From the NCBI RefSeq assembly GCF_006335005.1, contig NZ_VDMP01000026.1:383946-447945 (forward strand): a DNA stretch of 64,000 nt, read 5' to 3'. The translations under genes were made by a program, and so were the position numbers. The notes beneath the pieces are model-generated. The model saw only the letters and a list, made by a program, of their open reading frames with translations, did no database searches and was not told the origin of the DNA. The stretch is from Nocardioides albidus (GTDB taxonomy: Bacteria > Actinomycetota > Actinomycetes > Propionibacteriales > Nocardioidaceae). Below are positions 51,805 to 60,423 of the stretch, one piece after another; positions within the stretch are counted from its first letter, which is position 1, and every line of letters starts with the position of its first letter.

Positions 51805-52857
51805 CTACTCGCGGAATCTCTCGACCATCAGCGGGGCACCCGGCTGACCGCCGAACATCGCCATGAAATTGGCGAACGCGGACGGGTCGCGAAGGCCGGG
51901 GTTGGCCTCGAGCATCTGATGAATGCGGCGGGCACCCTCTTCGGGGCTGAGTTCCTCCATGCGCCGCTGAGCCGCCAGTGTCGATTGGTCCGCGTCCTGG
52001 ATGTGTGCGTTCGACAGGCGGCGCCATAGTTCCTGTTGGATCGCGCCCGCTTGAAGCCAGGCTCGCACGTGTGCTTGCCACTCGGCGTTGCTCATTCTGA
52101 TCTGCTCGTCTCGCGAGAGTTGCCGAGAAGCGTCGGGCGCGCTTGTGTACACGCCCACTGACGTGCTTGGACCAGACGTCACATGGCCCGTCCACGCTCT
52201 GCCGTCCCAGTAGCGAAGTTGCGCTGGATTCGATGGGTCTGGGTACCAATCAGCGGGAGTTGTCGGCGTACCCGGTACGGGTGCGACGTGGTGGGTCCAG
52301 GCCGCTCCGTCCCAGTAGCGAAGTTGCGCCGAATTGGAAGGATCCGGATACCAATCCGCGGCGATCGCCGTGGCTCCAGCTCGCTGCGCGTAATCGTTGG
52401 TCCAGCCGTATCCGTTCCAGTACCTCAGGCGCGTTGGATCACCGGTGACGTCGTACCAGCCTGGCGGTGCGGTCGTGGGCTGGGCGACTGCCTGCCGTCC
52501 AGCGTCACGCTGCCGCTTGCGGTTCTTTGCAAGCGCGACGCCGGCCGCGCCAGCCGCGATACCGGCTACGGCGACGAGCGCCAACGGAACAAGCTGGGAG
52601 ATGTCCGGCTCGGGTTCTGTGGTCGTCCACGCGTCAACCTTCGACGGCGAGCGGGGACTCGGGCTCCGGCGTGACCTCGGCTCTGGATCCTTGGCCTTCT
52701 TCTGGAGCAAGATCTCCGCTTGCCCCGCCAGGTTTCCGTCTGAGTCGCGCGCGAGCGCACGGTGTGCGCCAGTGGTCTTGCGTGACTTGTCGAGTTTCGT
52801 GCCCTTCGGAACTCGGACCTTGGCGTCGTATTCCTCGTAATCCTTGCCCCACGCCAT
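51805..52857 (-). CDS. Membrane protein with three DUF2510 repeats
   Basis: A 350-residue protein. A basic N-terminal part precedes one membrane helix (about 88-110). Three DUF2510 motifs follow (APPGWYDVTGDPTRLRYWNGYGWT at 131-153 in outline, then 167-188 and 202-222) with the pattern WYPDPSN and RYWDGAAWT. The C-terminal helical domain is unrecognised. ATG at 52857 preferred over a longer frame. It lies with two relatives in the T4SS run and may shape the envelope side of the channel. Confidence 0.7.
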   Translation of the reverse strand: MAWGKDYEEYDAKVRVPKGTKLDKSRKTTGAHRALARDSDGNLAGQAEILLQKKAKDPEPRSRRSPSPRSPSKVDAWTTTEPEPDISQLVPLALVAVAGIAAGAAGVALAKNRKRQRDAGRQAVAQPTTAPPGWYDVTGDPTRLRYWNGYGWTNDYAQRAGATAIAADWYPDPSNSAQLRYWDGAAWTHHVAPVPGTPTTPADWYPDPSNPAQLRYWDGRAWTGHVTSGPSTSVGVYTSAPDASRQLSRDEQIRMSNAEWQAHVRAWLQAGAIQQELWRRLSNAHIQDADQSTLAAQRRMEELSPEEGARRIHQMLEANPGLRDPSAFANFMAMFGGQPGAPLMVERFRE

Positions 52858-52870
52858 CAAGTCCCCCGCT

Positions 52871-53287
52871 TCATCGCCGACCCATACTGCGGGCAAGATT
52901 CACCTGGCGCACCTGTGCCGGAAGCGTGAACAGGTCGATCCACCAGCCGATGGTGCACCACGCGAATGTCAGGAGGTAACCCACGCCACGGCCGACCTTG
53001 CTGAGGTAGAAGTGGTGGACGCCGAAGATGCCGAGGAATAACCACAGCAGGTACGCAATCGCGAGTGACTTGGCCGGTGCCGCCATGTACCCGTAAGGCT
53101 GCACTCCCAGTTGCACTGGTGTCTGCAGGGGCGGCTGGTGCGCTCTTGCGAACCGCGCGCTAGCGCCCGTGCCCGGCACCGGCGGCGGCATCGCGGGTGG
53201 CGGCGTTCCGCCCGCGCCAGGCGCCGGCCCTGCGCCACCAGGCGGCGGCATGTCTGAAGGGACTCCCCAGTTCGCGCTGTTTGACAT
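52871..53287 (-). CDS. TM2-domain protein
   Basis: A 138-residue protein. The N-terminus is Pro/Gly/Ala rich. The C-terminal half is a TM2 domain with two membrane helices (AIAYLLWLFLGIFGVHHFYL and GVGYLLTFAWCTIGWWIDL, with the GVHHFYL turn). The ATG at 53287 shares a base with the stop of the preceding gene (TGATG). Part of the leftward transfer run. Role unknown. Confidence 0.78.
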   Translation of the reverse strand: MSNSANWGVPSDMPPPGGAGPAPGAGGTPPPAMPPPVPGTGASARFARAHQPPLQTPVQLGVQPYGYMAAPAKSLAIAYLLWLFLGIFGVHHFYLSKVGRGVGYLLTFAWCTIGWWIDLFTLPAQVRQVNLARSMGRR

Positions 53288-54192
53288 CACAAGCCGCCGA
53301 GAAGGGTGGCCTTCGCTGCCGCGAACTCGTCGTCCGAGAGAATCCCGTCCTTATGCAGCGCAGCCAACTCCCGGAGTCGGTCTCCGATCGTCGGTGCGGC
53401 GGCCGTCGGTGCGGCGGCAGATTCTGCTGGCGGCGCCTGGGCCGCCGGAACGTGGTGTGGCACATCTGCGACGGGCCCGGGCTCGGAGGATGAGATGCCG
53501 AGGATCGCGTTTCCTGCCTCTTGCAGCGCGATGCCGACCTCGTTGTGTCCCTTGTTGCTGGTCTTCAGGCCGACGCTGTTCGTGCTCTGGTTGTCGAGCG
53601 TGTGGATCCGCTGGTCGGTGGCGATTGTGAGAAATGACTTTCGCGCGGCATTGGAAGCGAGGTGTCCGATCCCGGCGGCTGCCATGCCAGGGGCGCTGGC
53701 CTTCATGAGCCCCTTGCCTCCCTTCAGCAGCTTCGCCACGGCTGGCCCCACCGCGCCCTCCAGAGCGGACGGTCCACCGGATGACTCATCGCTTGGTCCC
53801 GTGTACTTGATCGAGCGCAGACGCTCGTAGGGTGTCTTCTTGTCGATCGGACAGGGGCCATTTCCGTTGACGCGCTCAGGCCACGAGGCGACACGGACGA
53901 ATCCGCCTTCGTAGATCTCGACGGTCGAGGTTCCGAACACGCCGCTTGTCACCAAGGAGCCGGCGGCCTGAGCGTTCTCAGCGTGCCGCCGTGCTGCCTC
54001 CTCCTTGGACGCCTTCTTCTCGGCTGCCTTGGCCTTCACTGCAGACCCGAGCTTCGAGAAGGCGCCAGGCTTCTTGTCGGCTGCATCGCCGACGCTCAGT
54101 GCTCGAACCTGCTCGGTCCACGCCGCACCGTCCCAGAACCGCTCGTTCCCGTGTCCGTCCGGGTACCAGCCCTCGGGCGCCTGCTCGCTCAT
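53287..54192 (-). CDS. DUF2510 and SHOCT domain protein
   Basis: A 301-residue protein. An N-terminal DUF2510 motif (APEGWYPDGHGNERFWDGAAWTEQV) precedes a coiled, Lys/Ala-rich helix, a globular middle and a C-terminal SHOCT motif (RELAALHKDGILSDDEFAAAKATLLGGL). The ATG at 54192 was chosen so that the DUF2510 motif begins the protein. SHOCT motifs often mediate oligomer formation. It is coupled to the TM2 gene. Confidence 0.78.
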   Translation of the reverse strand: MSEQAPEGWYPDGHGNERFWDGAAWTEQVRALSVGDAADKKPGAFSKLGSAVKAKAAEKKASKEEAARRHAENAQAAGSLVTSGVFGTSTVEIYEGGFVRVASWPERVNGNGPCPIDKKTPYERLRSIKYTGPSDESSGGPSALEGAVGPAVAKLLKGGKGLMKASAPGMAAAGIGHLASNAARKSFLTIATDQRIHTLDNQSTNSVGLKTSNKGHNEVGIALQEAGNAILGISSSEPGPVADVPHHVPAAQAPPAESAAAPTAAAPTIGDRLRELAALHKDGILSDDEFAAAKATLLGGL

Positions 54193-54365
54193 GCTCGATA
54201 TCCTTCCAAATCCTCGCCGGCGCGACTGCAAATTCGTCGGACGAGGTCTCTCGGCCGTCTTCCGGGACGGTAGCCCTCCCGTCCGACGGAACCCCTGCTA
54301 CGGCCCGCGTATGCAAACGGGGCGCCGCGTCGGAATGCTCGGTGGGACTGCAGGCCAGAACATGA

Positions 54366-54401
54366 AGATCCCGCAGGAGTCTCGGGTCTCCTGCGGGATC
54401 T
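54366..54401 (-). terminator. Strong hairpin terminator
   Basis: Arms AGATCCCGCAGGAG (54366-54379) and its complement (54388-54401) form a perfect 14-bp stem with an 8-base loop. It follows the SCO6880 gene by 135 bases on the minus strand. The 343-base stretch 54193-54535 holds this hairpin and no gene. The DUF2510 genes after it therefore need their own promoter. Confidence 0.75.
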
Positions 54402-54535
54402 GAGGTCAGCATGACCGAAGATATGTGCGTCTGTCCCAGCTTTCGCAGAATCTGTGGCATGTGGTGCGGCTGGTGCTGCTCCTGGAGCCTGACCTCTAAG
54501 TCGCTGAGCCGCCGTGCGCCATGGCGGCGGGCGAC

Positions 54536-55984
54536 TCATACTGGGCGGGCCAGCGGCAGAGCGGCTGACGCGAAGCCCTGAGCCTGCTGCCCCCACAGAC
54601 GCCGCGTCTCGCAGGACGCCTGGATCGCGGCCTGTTCGATCGCCGCGACGGCGCGCTCGAGTTCGTCGGGATCGCTCGCGCTGACGGCGACGAACCCGGT
54701 CGCCCGCAGCACACCGTGCCCGGCCGTCAAGTCGGCCTCTTGCTGAAGGACGTCCTGGTACTCGGCGGTTTGCTGGGCGTCCTCGATCTGCCCGATCTTC
54801 TGTCGCTGGGCGGCGTCGGAGATGTACTCGGTCTTCTTCTTGCGGATGTCGCGGGCAGCGCGGTCGGTACGCATCGGGGTGTAGAGCAGCGTGAAGGTCC
54901 GCCGGATCCCCGAGGACAGCAACAAGGGCGCGAGGAACCCGGGGTACACGAGGGACCGCGGCCACTCGCTGATCCAGAGCACGCAGTGGTGCGCGGAGTC
55001 GCTGCGCACGGAGCCCCACGATTCGGTGACCGCGACGGGGCCCGCGGTGGCGAGGTCCCGTCCGATGTCGCCCTGGCGCTCAAGTGCGCCCGCGACGGCC
55101 GGGTCGTACGCGGACCGCAGAATCAGCGCCAGGTCGCCTGGCGTCAGCCATTCGCCGGGGGAGAGGTCGGCGGACCGTAGGGCGGCCGACATGGTCGACA
55201 TCTCCTGCCGGAGTACGGCGGCCGCACCGCGCATACCTCCGCCGGCAGCCCGGATCGCTCGCCCGGCCACCTTCATGTCCAACGAGATGGAAACGGTCGA
55301 CGCATGGCGCTCGCCAGCCGGGCCCGCACGGTCGACCAGCTCGCCGTACGTCGTCGACGCCCACGAGCCTGAGCGGTTGCCGTGCTGCTCCCACCAGTCC
55401 GCCAGGCCCTTGCCGGAGTCAGGCAGCGTCCGCTCCATGACCTGGACGGAGGAGATTCGCCCGGAGCGGCATGCCGTCGCGAGGACCCGGCCCCACGAGA
55501 CGACACGGCGTTCCTGCTCAGCCGGGTCGAGCAGGATGAACGCGGGGTGGGAGACACCGACGATCGCGGTCAGGGTCGCTGCGTGCGGGTCGTGAATCAT
55601 GACGGTGTCGGTCTCAGGGGCGACCCACTGCCGCAGGCGCGCCGCGTCGCCGGGCAACGCCAGTGTCCCGGCTGGCCGCGGCTTCACGACTCGACGGCGG
55701 TATAGCAGTTGCCCACCCGCTGATCGCCAGAGCCAGCGCGCGCCGATCGGTGCCCACTCGATGAGCTTGCGCCCTCCGACGCCGACGAATGCCAGCGTGA
55801 CGAAGAGCAGGATGATCGGGAAGGTCATCACCACGGCGCCGACGTACAGGCCGATGATCAACGTGCCCGACGCGAGGCTGGCCATCACGAGTTGGGGGCC
55901 GGAGAGGCCGAGCAGGACGCCGCGTCGGGTCAGGCGCGAGAACTTGATCGGGGTCAGCTCCGGCTCGTTGGTCGTCGTGGCCAC
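54536..55984 (-). CDS. SCO6880-type T4SS protein (VirB3/VirB4-N-like)
   Basis: A 482-residue protein. Two N-terminal membrane helices (about 27-74) resemble VirB3/PrgI. The rest matches the SCO6880 family of actinobacterial conjugative elements and resembles the N-terminal half of VirB4 (segments such as LLLSSGIRRTFTLLYTPMRTDRAARDIRKKK). It lacks an ATPase motif. It would assemble with the VirB4-type ATPase. Start ATG at 55984, six bases after the VirB6-like stop. Confidence 0.8.
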   Translation of the reverse strand: MATTTNEPELTPIKFSRLTRRGVLLGLSGPQLVMASLASGTLIIGLYVGAVVMTFPIILLFVTLAFVGVGGRKLIEWAPIGARWLWRSAGGQLLYRRRVVKPRPAGTLALPGDAARLRQWVAPETDTVMIHDPHAATLTAIVGVSHPAFILLDPAEQERRVVSWGRVLATACRSGRISSVQVMERTLPDSGKGLADWWEQHGNRSGSWASTTYGELVDRAGPAGERHASTVSISLDMKVAGRAIRAAGGGMRGAAAVLRQEMSTMSAALRSADLSPGEWLTPGDLALILRSAYDPAVAGALERQGDIGRDLATAGPVAVTESWGSVRSDSAHHCVLWISEWPRSLVYPGFLAPLLLSSGIRRTFTLLYTPMRTDRAARDIRKKKTEYISDAAQRQKIGQIEDAQQTAEYQDVLQQEADLTAGHGVLRATGFVAVSASDPDELERAVAAIEQAAIQASCETRRLWGQQAQGFASAALPLARPV

Positions 55985-55990
55985 GGTCGA

Positions 55991-57280
55991 TCACTTCTTC
56001 CCGGCGGTGTCGACCAGCGTCGAGTCCGCGACTGGGGGCGGGACGGTCGAAGGAGCGGACTCATGTGCCTGTGCCTGGCCAGTCGCGTGGGCGGCGACGA
56101 AGTTGCCGAGCCGAGGACCGGCCGCTGCCGCCTCCTTCGCGACGACGACTCCAGCGGCAACGGCACCGCCCGCCGCCGCAGCACCTCCGGAAGCACCACC
56201 TGCTGCGGCGCCTCCGCCGCCGGTTCCACCTGACGGCCCGCCCGTGGATGGACCCGTGGCCGCAGGCGAGGCGCCGTACGTCGTACCGCCGCCACCATCT
56301 GCGCCGCCCCCGCCCAGGACCTTCGCCGGCTCGCTGCCGGTGCGGCGAGACAGCGGGATCGGCATCGGGCGGTTGAGTGACGACTTGGCCTCCTGCTCGG
56401 CCGACATCGCGTGGTACATGTCGAAGCCCATGAAGGCGATCGCCTTGTAGGTCAGGTACGGCGCGAACCCGGCCATCAGCATCAGTACGACGCCCGCCAT
56501 CGGCTGGCTGACGGACTCGAGGTCGGCGTCGATCGGCGCCGAGACCTGGGCGGTGGCGAGTAGGAAGATCACTACGAGGACGACCTTCGACAGGATCATC
56601 GCGATCACGAAGGTCGCCCAGCGGCTCAGCCACGTCCGTGTGTGGTCCCAGCTGGCGCCCGCGAGCGCGATCGGTGCGAAGACGATCGCGATCAGAAGCA
56701 GGGCCTTGCGGATCAGCAGGCTGATCCACACCACCATCGCGCCGATGATGGCGAGGCTGGCGAGGAAGATCGTGAGGATCGCGCCGGCGCCGGGGGCGCT
56801 GAGGTTGATGGCGCCGAGTCCTGCGGCGAGTACGGCGACCTTGTCGCCCATCTCGTTCATGTTGGTGCCCGCTGCGTTGACGATGCCGATGCAGAGCTGG
56901 TCGGTGATCTCGAGCGCGGTTGCGAGCAGGGCGAGCGCGACGAAGGATCCGAGGATCGACTTGGCCAGCCCGAGGGCGGCTCTGGAGAGTGCGGCTGGTT
57001 CGCGGCGGATCATGCCGCCGATGACCTGGAGCATGAAGAAGCCGAGCATCACGAAGACGCCGACGCCGAACATGATGTTGTAGACCTTCGTGTACTCGCC
57101 GCTAGTCACGTCGACGTACGTCGTGGTGTCGATGACTTTCCAGACCGAGGTGAACATCCACTCGGCCGCGCCGCCCATGCCCTGAGCGAGCCAGTCGAAC
57201 GGCGCTGTGATGACCGCGCCCGCCGCGTCGCCGGCGGCGTTGCAGACTTCGTGGATCACCGGTACGTCGCAGACACCCAT
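55991..57280 (-). CDS. VirB6/TrbL-type channel protein
   Basis: A 429-residue integral membrane protein with about six helices (for example 70-90, 105-127, 160-185, 188-210, 222-246, 262-280). The last 110 residues are a Gly/Ala-rich low-complexity tail followed by a hydrophobic-basic segment. This is the VirB6/TrbL layout of the transfer channel. A Cys pair at the N-terminus (VCDV, EVCN) may cross-link. It sits between DUF6112 and SCO6880 genes. Confidence 0.78.
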   Translation of the reverse strand: MGVCDVPVIHEVCNAAGDAAGAVITAPFDWLAQGMGGAAEWMFTSVWKVIDTTTYVDVTSGEYTKVYNIMFGVGVFVMLGFFMLQVIGGMIRREPAALSRAALGLAKSILGSFVALALLATALEITDQLCIGIVNAAGTNMNEMGDKVAVLAAGLGAINLSAPGAGAILTIFLASLAIIGAMVVWISLLIRKALLLIAIVFAPIALAGASWDHTRTWLSRWATFVIAMILSKVVLVVIFLLATAQVSAPIDADLESVSQPMAGVVLMLMAGFAPYLTYKAIAFMGFDMYHAMSAEQEAKSSLNRPMPIPLSRRTGSEPAKVLGGGGADGGGGTTYGASPAATGPSTGGPSGGTGGGGAAAGGASGGAAAAGGAVAAGVVVAKEAAAAGPRLGNFVAAHATGQAQAHESAPSTVPPPVADSTLVDTAGKK

Positions 57281-57290
57281 GATCGATTCC

Positions 57291-57596
57291 TCAGACCTGC
57301 TGGCCGACGTTCCAGAAGAAGTTCACGAGAGTCACTGAGGCGCCGCAGACGATGGCGGCGCCGAGGGCGACGAGTACGCCGAGCTTGCCCCGACCGGCCA
57401 GGTGAGGGTTCGACGAGTTGGCACCCAGCGCCCACACGATCGCCGAGATGATCAGCGCCAGTACGGCGAGTACAAGCCCGACCGTCATCGACGCTCCGAC
57501 GATTTTCTTGAGCTGGCCGATCCCGGGCAGTCCGTTGGAGTTCGGATCGATCGAGATGTCGAGGGGGAGCAGGAGTGCTGCTGTGAGTAGGTCCAT
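57291..57596 (-). CDS. DUF6112 / VirB2-like small membrane protein
   Basis: A 101-residue protein of the DUF6112 kind. PNSNGLPGIGQLKKIVG is its N-terminal signature. Two membrane helices (about 35-56 and 72-92) enclose a basic loop (SSNPHLAGRGKLG). This is the layout of VirB2/TrbC pilin-like subunits. It lies just upstream of virB6. Confidence 0.78.
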   Translation of the reverse strand: MDLLTAALLLPLDISIDPNSNGLPGIGQLKKIVGASMTVGLVLAVLALIISAIVWALGANSSNPHLAGRGKLGVLVALGAAIVCGASVTLVNFFWNVGQQV

Positions 57597-57630
57597 CGGA
57601 GGGACTCCTGACGTCGTACGGGCGGACGTC

Positions 57631-57921
57631 CTAGAGGTGCGGGCCGATGTCCAGCAGCCAGTTGGCCCACGTGAGTGCGGCCCCCGTGAGCGCCGCTCCG
57701 CCGATCGCGACGAGGCAGCCGAGCTTCGCCTTCTGAGCTGTGTGCCAACTTCCTGAGCTGGAAGCGATCGCCCAGGTCGTCGCCGAGACGATGAGCATGA
57801 GTACGGCGACGATCAGGCCGTAGGTCAACAGGGCACCGACGACGGAGCCAAGATCGCCAGCACCCCGGACGGCTCCAAAATCGGGGCCAACGTCGGCTCT
57901 GATCTGGCTTCTCGCGTGCAT
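57631..57921 (-). CDS. Second DUF6112 / VirB2-like membrane protein
   Basis: A 96-residue paralogue of the neighbouring DUF6112 gene (LGSVVGALLTYGLIVAVLMLIVSATTWAI, then KLGCLVAIGGAALTGAALTWANWLL). Two membrane helices. Its start is uncertain: ATG at 57921 or GTG at 57945. The 5' end nearly meets the divergent GIY-YIG gene. Two pilin-like copies in tandem are usual in actinobacterial elements. Confidence 0.72.
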   Translation of the reverse strand: MHARSQIRADVGPDFGAVRGAGDLGSVVGALLTYGLIVAVLMLIVSATTWAIASSSGSWHTAQKAKLGCLVAIGGAALTGAALTWANWLLDIGPHL

Positions 57922-57988
57922 GCCATCAGGTGCACGGTCATTCACAACGAACGAATTGGACGTCGGTCCCTCGGCGTACGCTCCGCTC

Positions 57989-58816
57989 ATGCAGCCGATT
58001 CCGCTTGCAGCGCTCATTCCCGCGGACCTCGACCCGGCGGCGTGCAAGCTGCACTGCGCGGTGTTCAACGGCAAGAACTACCCCATCGATGTTCTTGTCA
58101 ACGACCCTGACGAGTGGCAGCGCTGGAACGCGTGGCGCGGCGACAAGAACGACTTCAATCGGCAGTTCATCTTCTCTCTTGCGCAGGATCGCCATGACCT
58201 GACGCTGTGGCTCTTCGGGGGGATCTGGGAGGTCATGGCCCGGCGTCCGGAGCCGAGGACGTACTCCTACGACGTCATCCCGCGCGACGACCTGATGGGT
58301 TCTTTCGTCCGCCGTCTCTACGTCAGGTTGCACCTGGCCGGGCGTCAGCGCCGTCGGACCATGGAGTCTTGCCTCGATGAGATGACCGTGTCGTCCATCC
58401 TCGAAGAAGCCTTCGCAGGCGACCCTTTCCCAGGTCACGATCGCATCAACCACGCGCTCGCCGACCTCCAAGTCATCGTCAGCCAGCAGCGACCTGATTG
58501 GCGGATCGCCCTCGAGCACATGAAGGGTGTCTATGTCATCCACGACCAGACGACAGGCGCTCGGTACGTCGGATCGGCCTACGGCGATACGGGGATCTGG
58601 CACCGCTGGAGCACCTACGCCGCGACTCTCCACGGGAACAACGTGGGTCTCAAGGAGCTCTTGGACGAAAAGGGTGCGGACTACTTCGCTGCCAACATGA
58701 AGTTCGCCCTCCTCGAGTTCTGGTCGATGCGTACCGACGACGATCACGTCTTGGAGCGCGAGTCGTATTGGAAGGAAGTCCTTCACGCTCGCTCGCTTGG
58801 CCACAACAAGAACTGA
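57989..58816 (+). CDS. GIY-YIG nuclease family protein
   Basis: A 275-residue protein. The C-terminal 95 residues hold a GIY-YIG fold: G180-V-Y (KGVYVIHDQTTGARYVGSAYGD) with Y193-V-G, R206 and a later Glu (ESYWKEVL). The N-terminal 170 residues are unrecognised. It reads against the transfer run, as does the next gene. It may be a homing-like or defence nuclease riding in the element. Start ATG at 57989. Confidence 0.75.
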   Translation: MQPIPLAALIPADLDPAACKLHCAVFNGKNYPIDVLVNDPDEWQRWNAWRGDKNDFNRQFIFSLAQDRHDLTLWLFGGIWEVMARRPEPRTYSYDVIPRDDLMGSFVRRLYVRLHLAGRQRRRTMESCLDEMTVSSILEEAFAGDPFPGHDRINHALADLQVIVSQQRPDWRIALEHMKGVYVIHDQTTGARYVGSAYGDTGIWHRWSTYAATLHGNNVGLKELLDEKGADYFAANMKFALLEFWSMRTDDDHVLERESYWKEVLHARSLGHNKN

Positions 58817-58853
58817 TGTCGTTCCGTCGTGGGTCCGCCGTACGGTCAGGCGC

Positions 58854-59297
58854 ATGAACCCTGACAAGCTGCGGTGCGCGGAGGCCGCTCTCCGCACGGT
58901 CCCGGGCGAGTACCTCGCCGTCACGCCAGAGATCGTTGTTGCCGTCGACAACGGTCACTCCTTCCACCGTGGCATGCACGTCGGCTGGGCCTGGGCCGAC
59001 GCTGGCCGGGGCTGGTTCCTCGACTTCCTCTCCGAGCACCGCATGGCCGGGATGAGCGCCCAGCGGTTCCACGCAGATGGGACCTCAGAGCACCTGGAGA
59101 CCCCAGCCTCCATGCATCAGGTGACGGGGGACGCGGCGAAGGATGCCGAGATCGAGCGGCGCTTCTACGAGCGAAACCGCGCCGCGTATGAGTGGCTGCG
59201 TGCGCGCGGCCTCCTGCCGCCGGAGGGCGCGAATCTCGGCTCGCAGGACATCAACGAGTTCCTGCTCAAAGGCGGTGCCGACGAGCCCAGCTCGTAA
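58854..59297 (+). CDS. Hypothetical protein
   Basis: A 147-residue protein I do not recognise. It has a compact alpha/beta N-terminus (LAVTPEIVVAVDNGHSFHRGMHVGWAWADAGRG) and a helical C-terminus with RFYERNRAAYEWLR. It follows the GIY-YIG gene by 37 bases and ends one base before the NlpC/P60 stop. Possible partner of the nuclease. Confidence 0.6.
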   Translation: MNPDKLRCAEAALRTVPGEYLAVTPEIVVAVDNGHSFHRGMHVGWAWADAGRGWFLDFLSEHRMAGMSAQRFHADGTSEHLETPASMHQVTGDAAKDAEIERRFYERNRAAYEWLRARGLLPPEGANLGSQDINEFLLKGGADEPSS

Positions 59298-60416
59298 TCA
59301 ACCCAGGCGGCGCACGGTCATGACCGCGCCTGAGAACTCGCCGATCGTCCCGTAGCGAACGACGTCACCGGTCCGTGGCGCGTGGAGGATCCGGTCACCG
59401 CCAACGTAGATCGCGACGTGATGCGGGCCGCCTGCGCCGGGGTAGCTGAAGAAGATGAGGTCGCCTGGTCGCTTGAGCGCCCAGGGAATGCCGGTGCCGG
59501 CGTGGATCTGGTCGCCGGAGTAGTGGGGGAGACGGATGCGTCCGCCGGACGCTTGGTACGCGGCGTACAGCACGAGGCCGGAGCAGTCGAAGCCGCCGCC
59601 GGTCGGCCCCTCGAAGTTGCCACCGCCCCAGACGTAGGGCTTGCCGAGCTGCGATGCGGCGGCCTTGATGAAGTCACCCGCGAACCCCGGGGGAAGGTTC
59701 ATCGGCACCTCGCCCGCCGACTGGGCACAGGCGAACTCGCTCGAGAGCGATACGCCGCTCAGGGTCGCCAGAACCTTCTCCGCGATCGGCTGGTTAACGG
59801 CGTACCGGTCGGGATAGGCCGAGACCTGCACCGCCTGGGCTGCTGCACCGGGATCCATCGATGCCCATCCGTCGATGTCGAGCAGGCCCCGCGGCGAGCC
59901 GTGGTTCGGGCCGCTGGGTCCGCCGTAGAAGGCACGGGATGACCAGACGGGGTCCATCAGGTTCTCGACGCTGCCCCATCCGGCGGCGGGCCGTTGCTGG
60001 AAGAGGCCCACGGAGTCGTGGTCGCTGCCGTCACCGTCGTTCGGGATGTCGCCGGAGTCGGGGTAGGCGCCGGTGTTCGACAGGACCCGAAGCGACGACT
60101 CGGTCAGCGCAGTCATGACCGCGATCATCTGGCCGCGGGCCGGGATGTTCTCGCTCTGGCCGGTGGCGATGATCGCCGCGGCCCGGGTGAGCTGCTGTTG
60201 GTTGAGGGTGACGGTCTCACCGTTGGTGTTCGTCGCGCTGAGGCTGTCCGGCACCGGGCCGCTGACGCCGAGGCTCTCGGTCGCCTGACCATCCCACATG
60301 CAGCTGCCCGATCCGGCCGCCGCGGGGCTGATCAGCGTTGCGACGCCGAGGACGGCTGCGCCGGGGGCGAGGAGTACGGCGGCCGCCGCGCCAACCGCGA
60401 GCAGCTTGATGCCCAC
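59298..60416 (-). CDS. NlpC/P60 peptidoglycan hydrolase of the T4SS
   Basis: A 372-residue secreted or membrane-bound enzyme. An N-terminal membrane helix (about 4-33) precedes a lysozyme-like part (IAVMTALTESSLRVL, then DSVGLFQQRPAAGWGSVENLM). The C-terminal NlpC/P60 domain shows C278 (FDCSGL), H332-H333 (PHHVAIYVG) and H345. It would open the cell wall for the conjugation channel. The GTG at 60416 follows GGTGACG and lies next to the VirB8-like gene stop. Confidence 0.85.
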   Translation of the reverse strand: MGIKLLAVGAAAAVLLAPGAAVLGVATLISPAAAGSGSCMWDGQATESLGVSGPVPDSLSATNTNGETVTLNQQQLTRAAAIIATGQSENIPARGQMIAVMTALTESSLRVLSNTGAYPDSGDIPNDGDGSDHDSVGLFQQRPAAGWGSVENLMDPVWSSRAFYGGPSGPNHGSPRGLLDIDGWASMDPGAAAQAVQVSAYPDRYAVNQPIAEKVLATLSGVSLSSEFACAQSAGEVPMNLPPGFAGDFIKAAASQLGKPYVWGGGNFEGPTGGGFDCSGLVLYAAYQASGGRIRLPHYSGDQIHAGTGIPWALKRPGDLIFFSYPGAGGPHHVAIYVGGDRILHAPRTGDVVRYGTIGEFSGAVMTVRRLG

Positions 60417-60423
60417 GGCGTCG

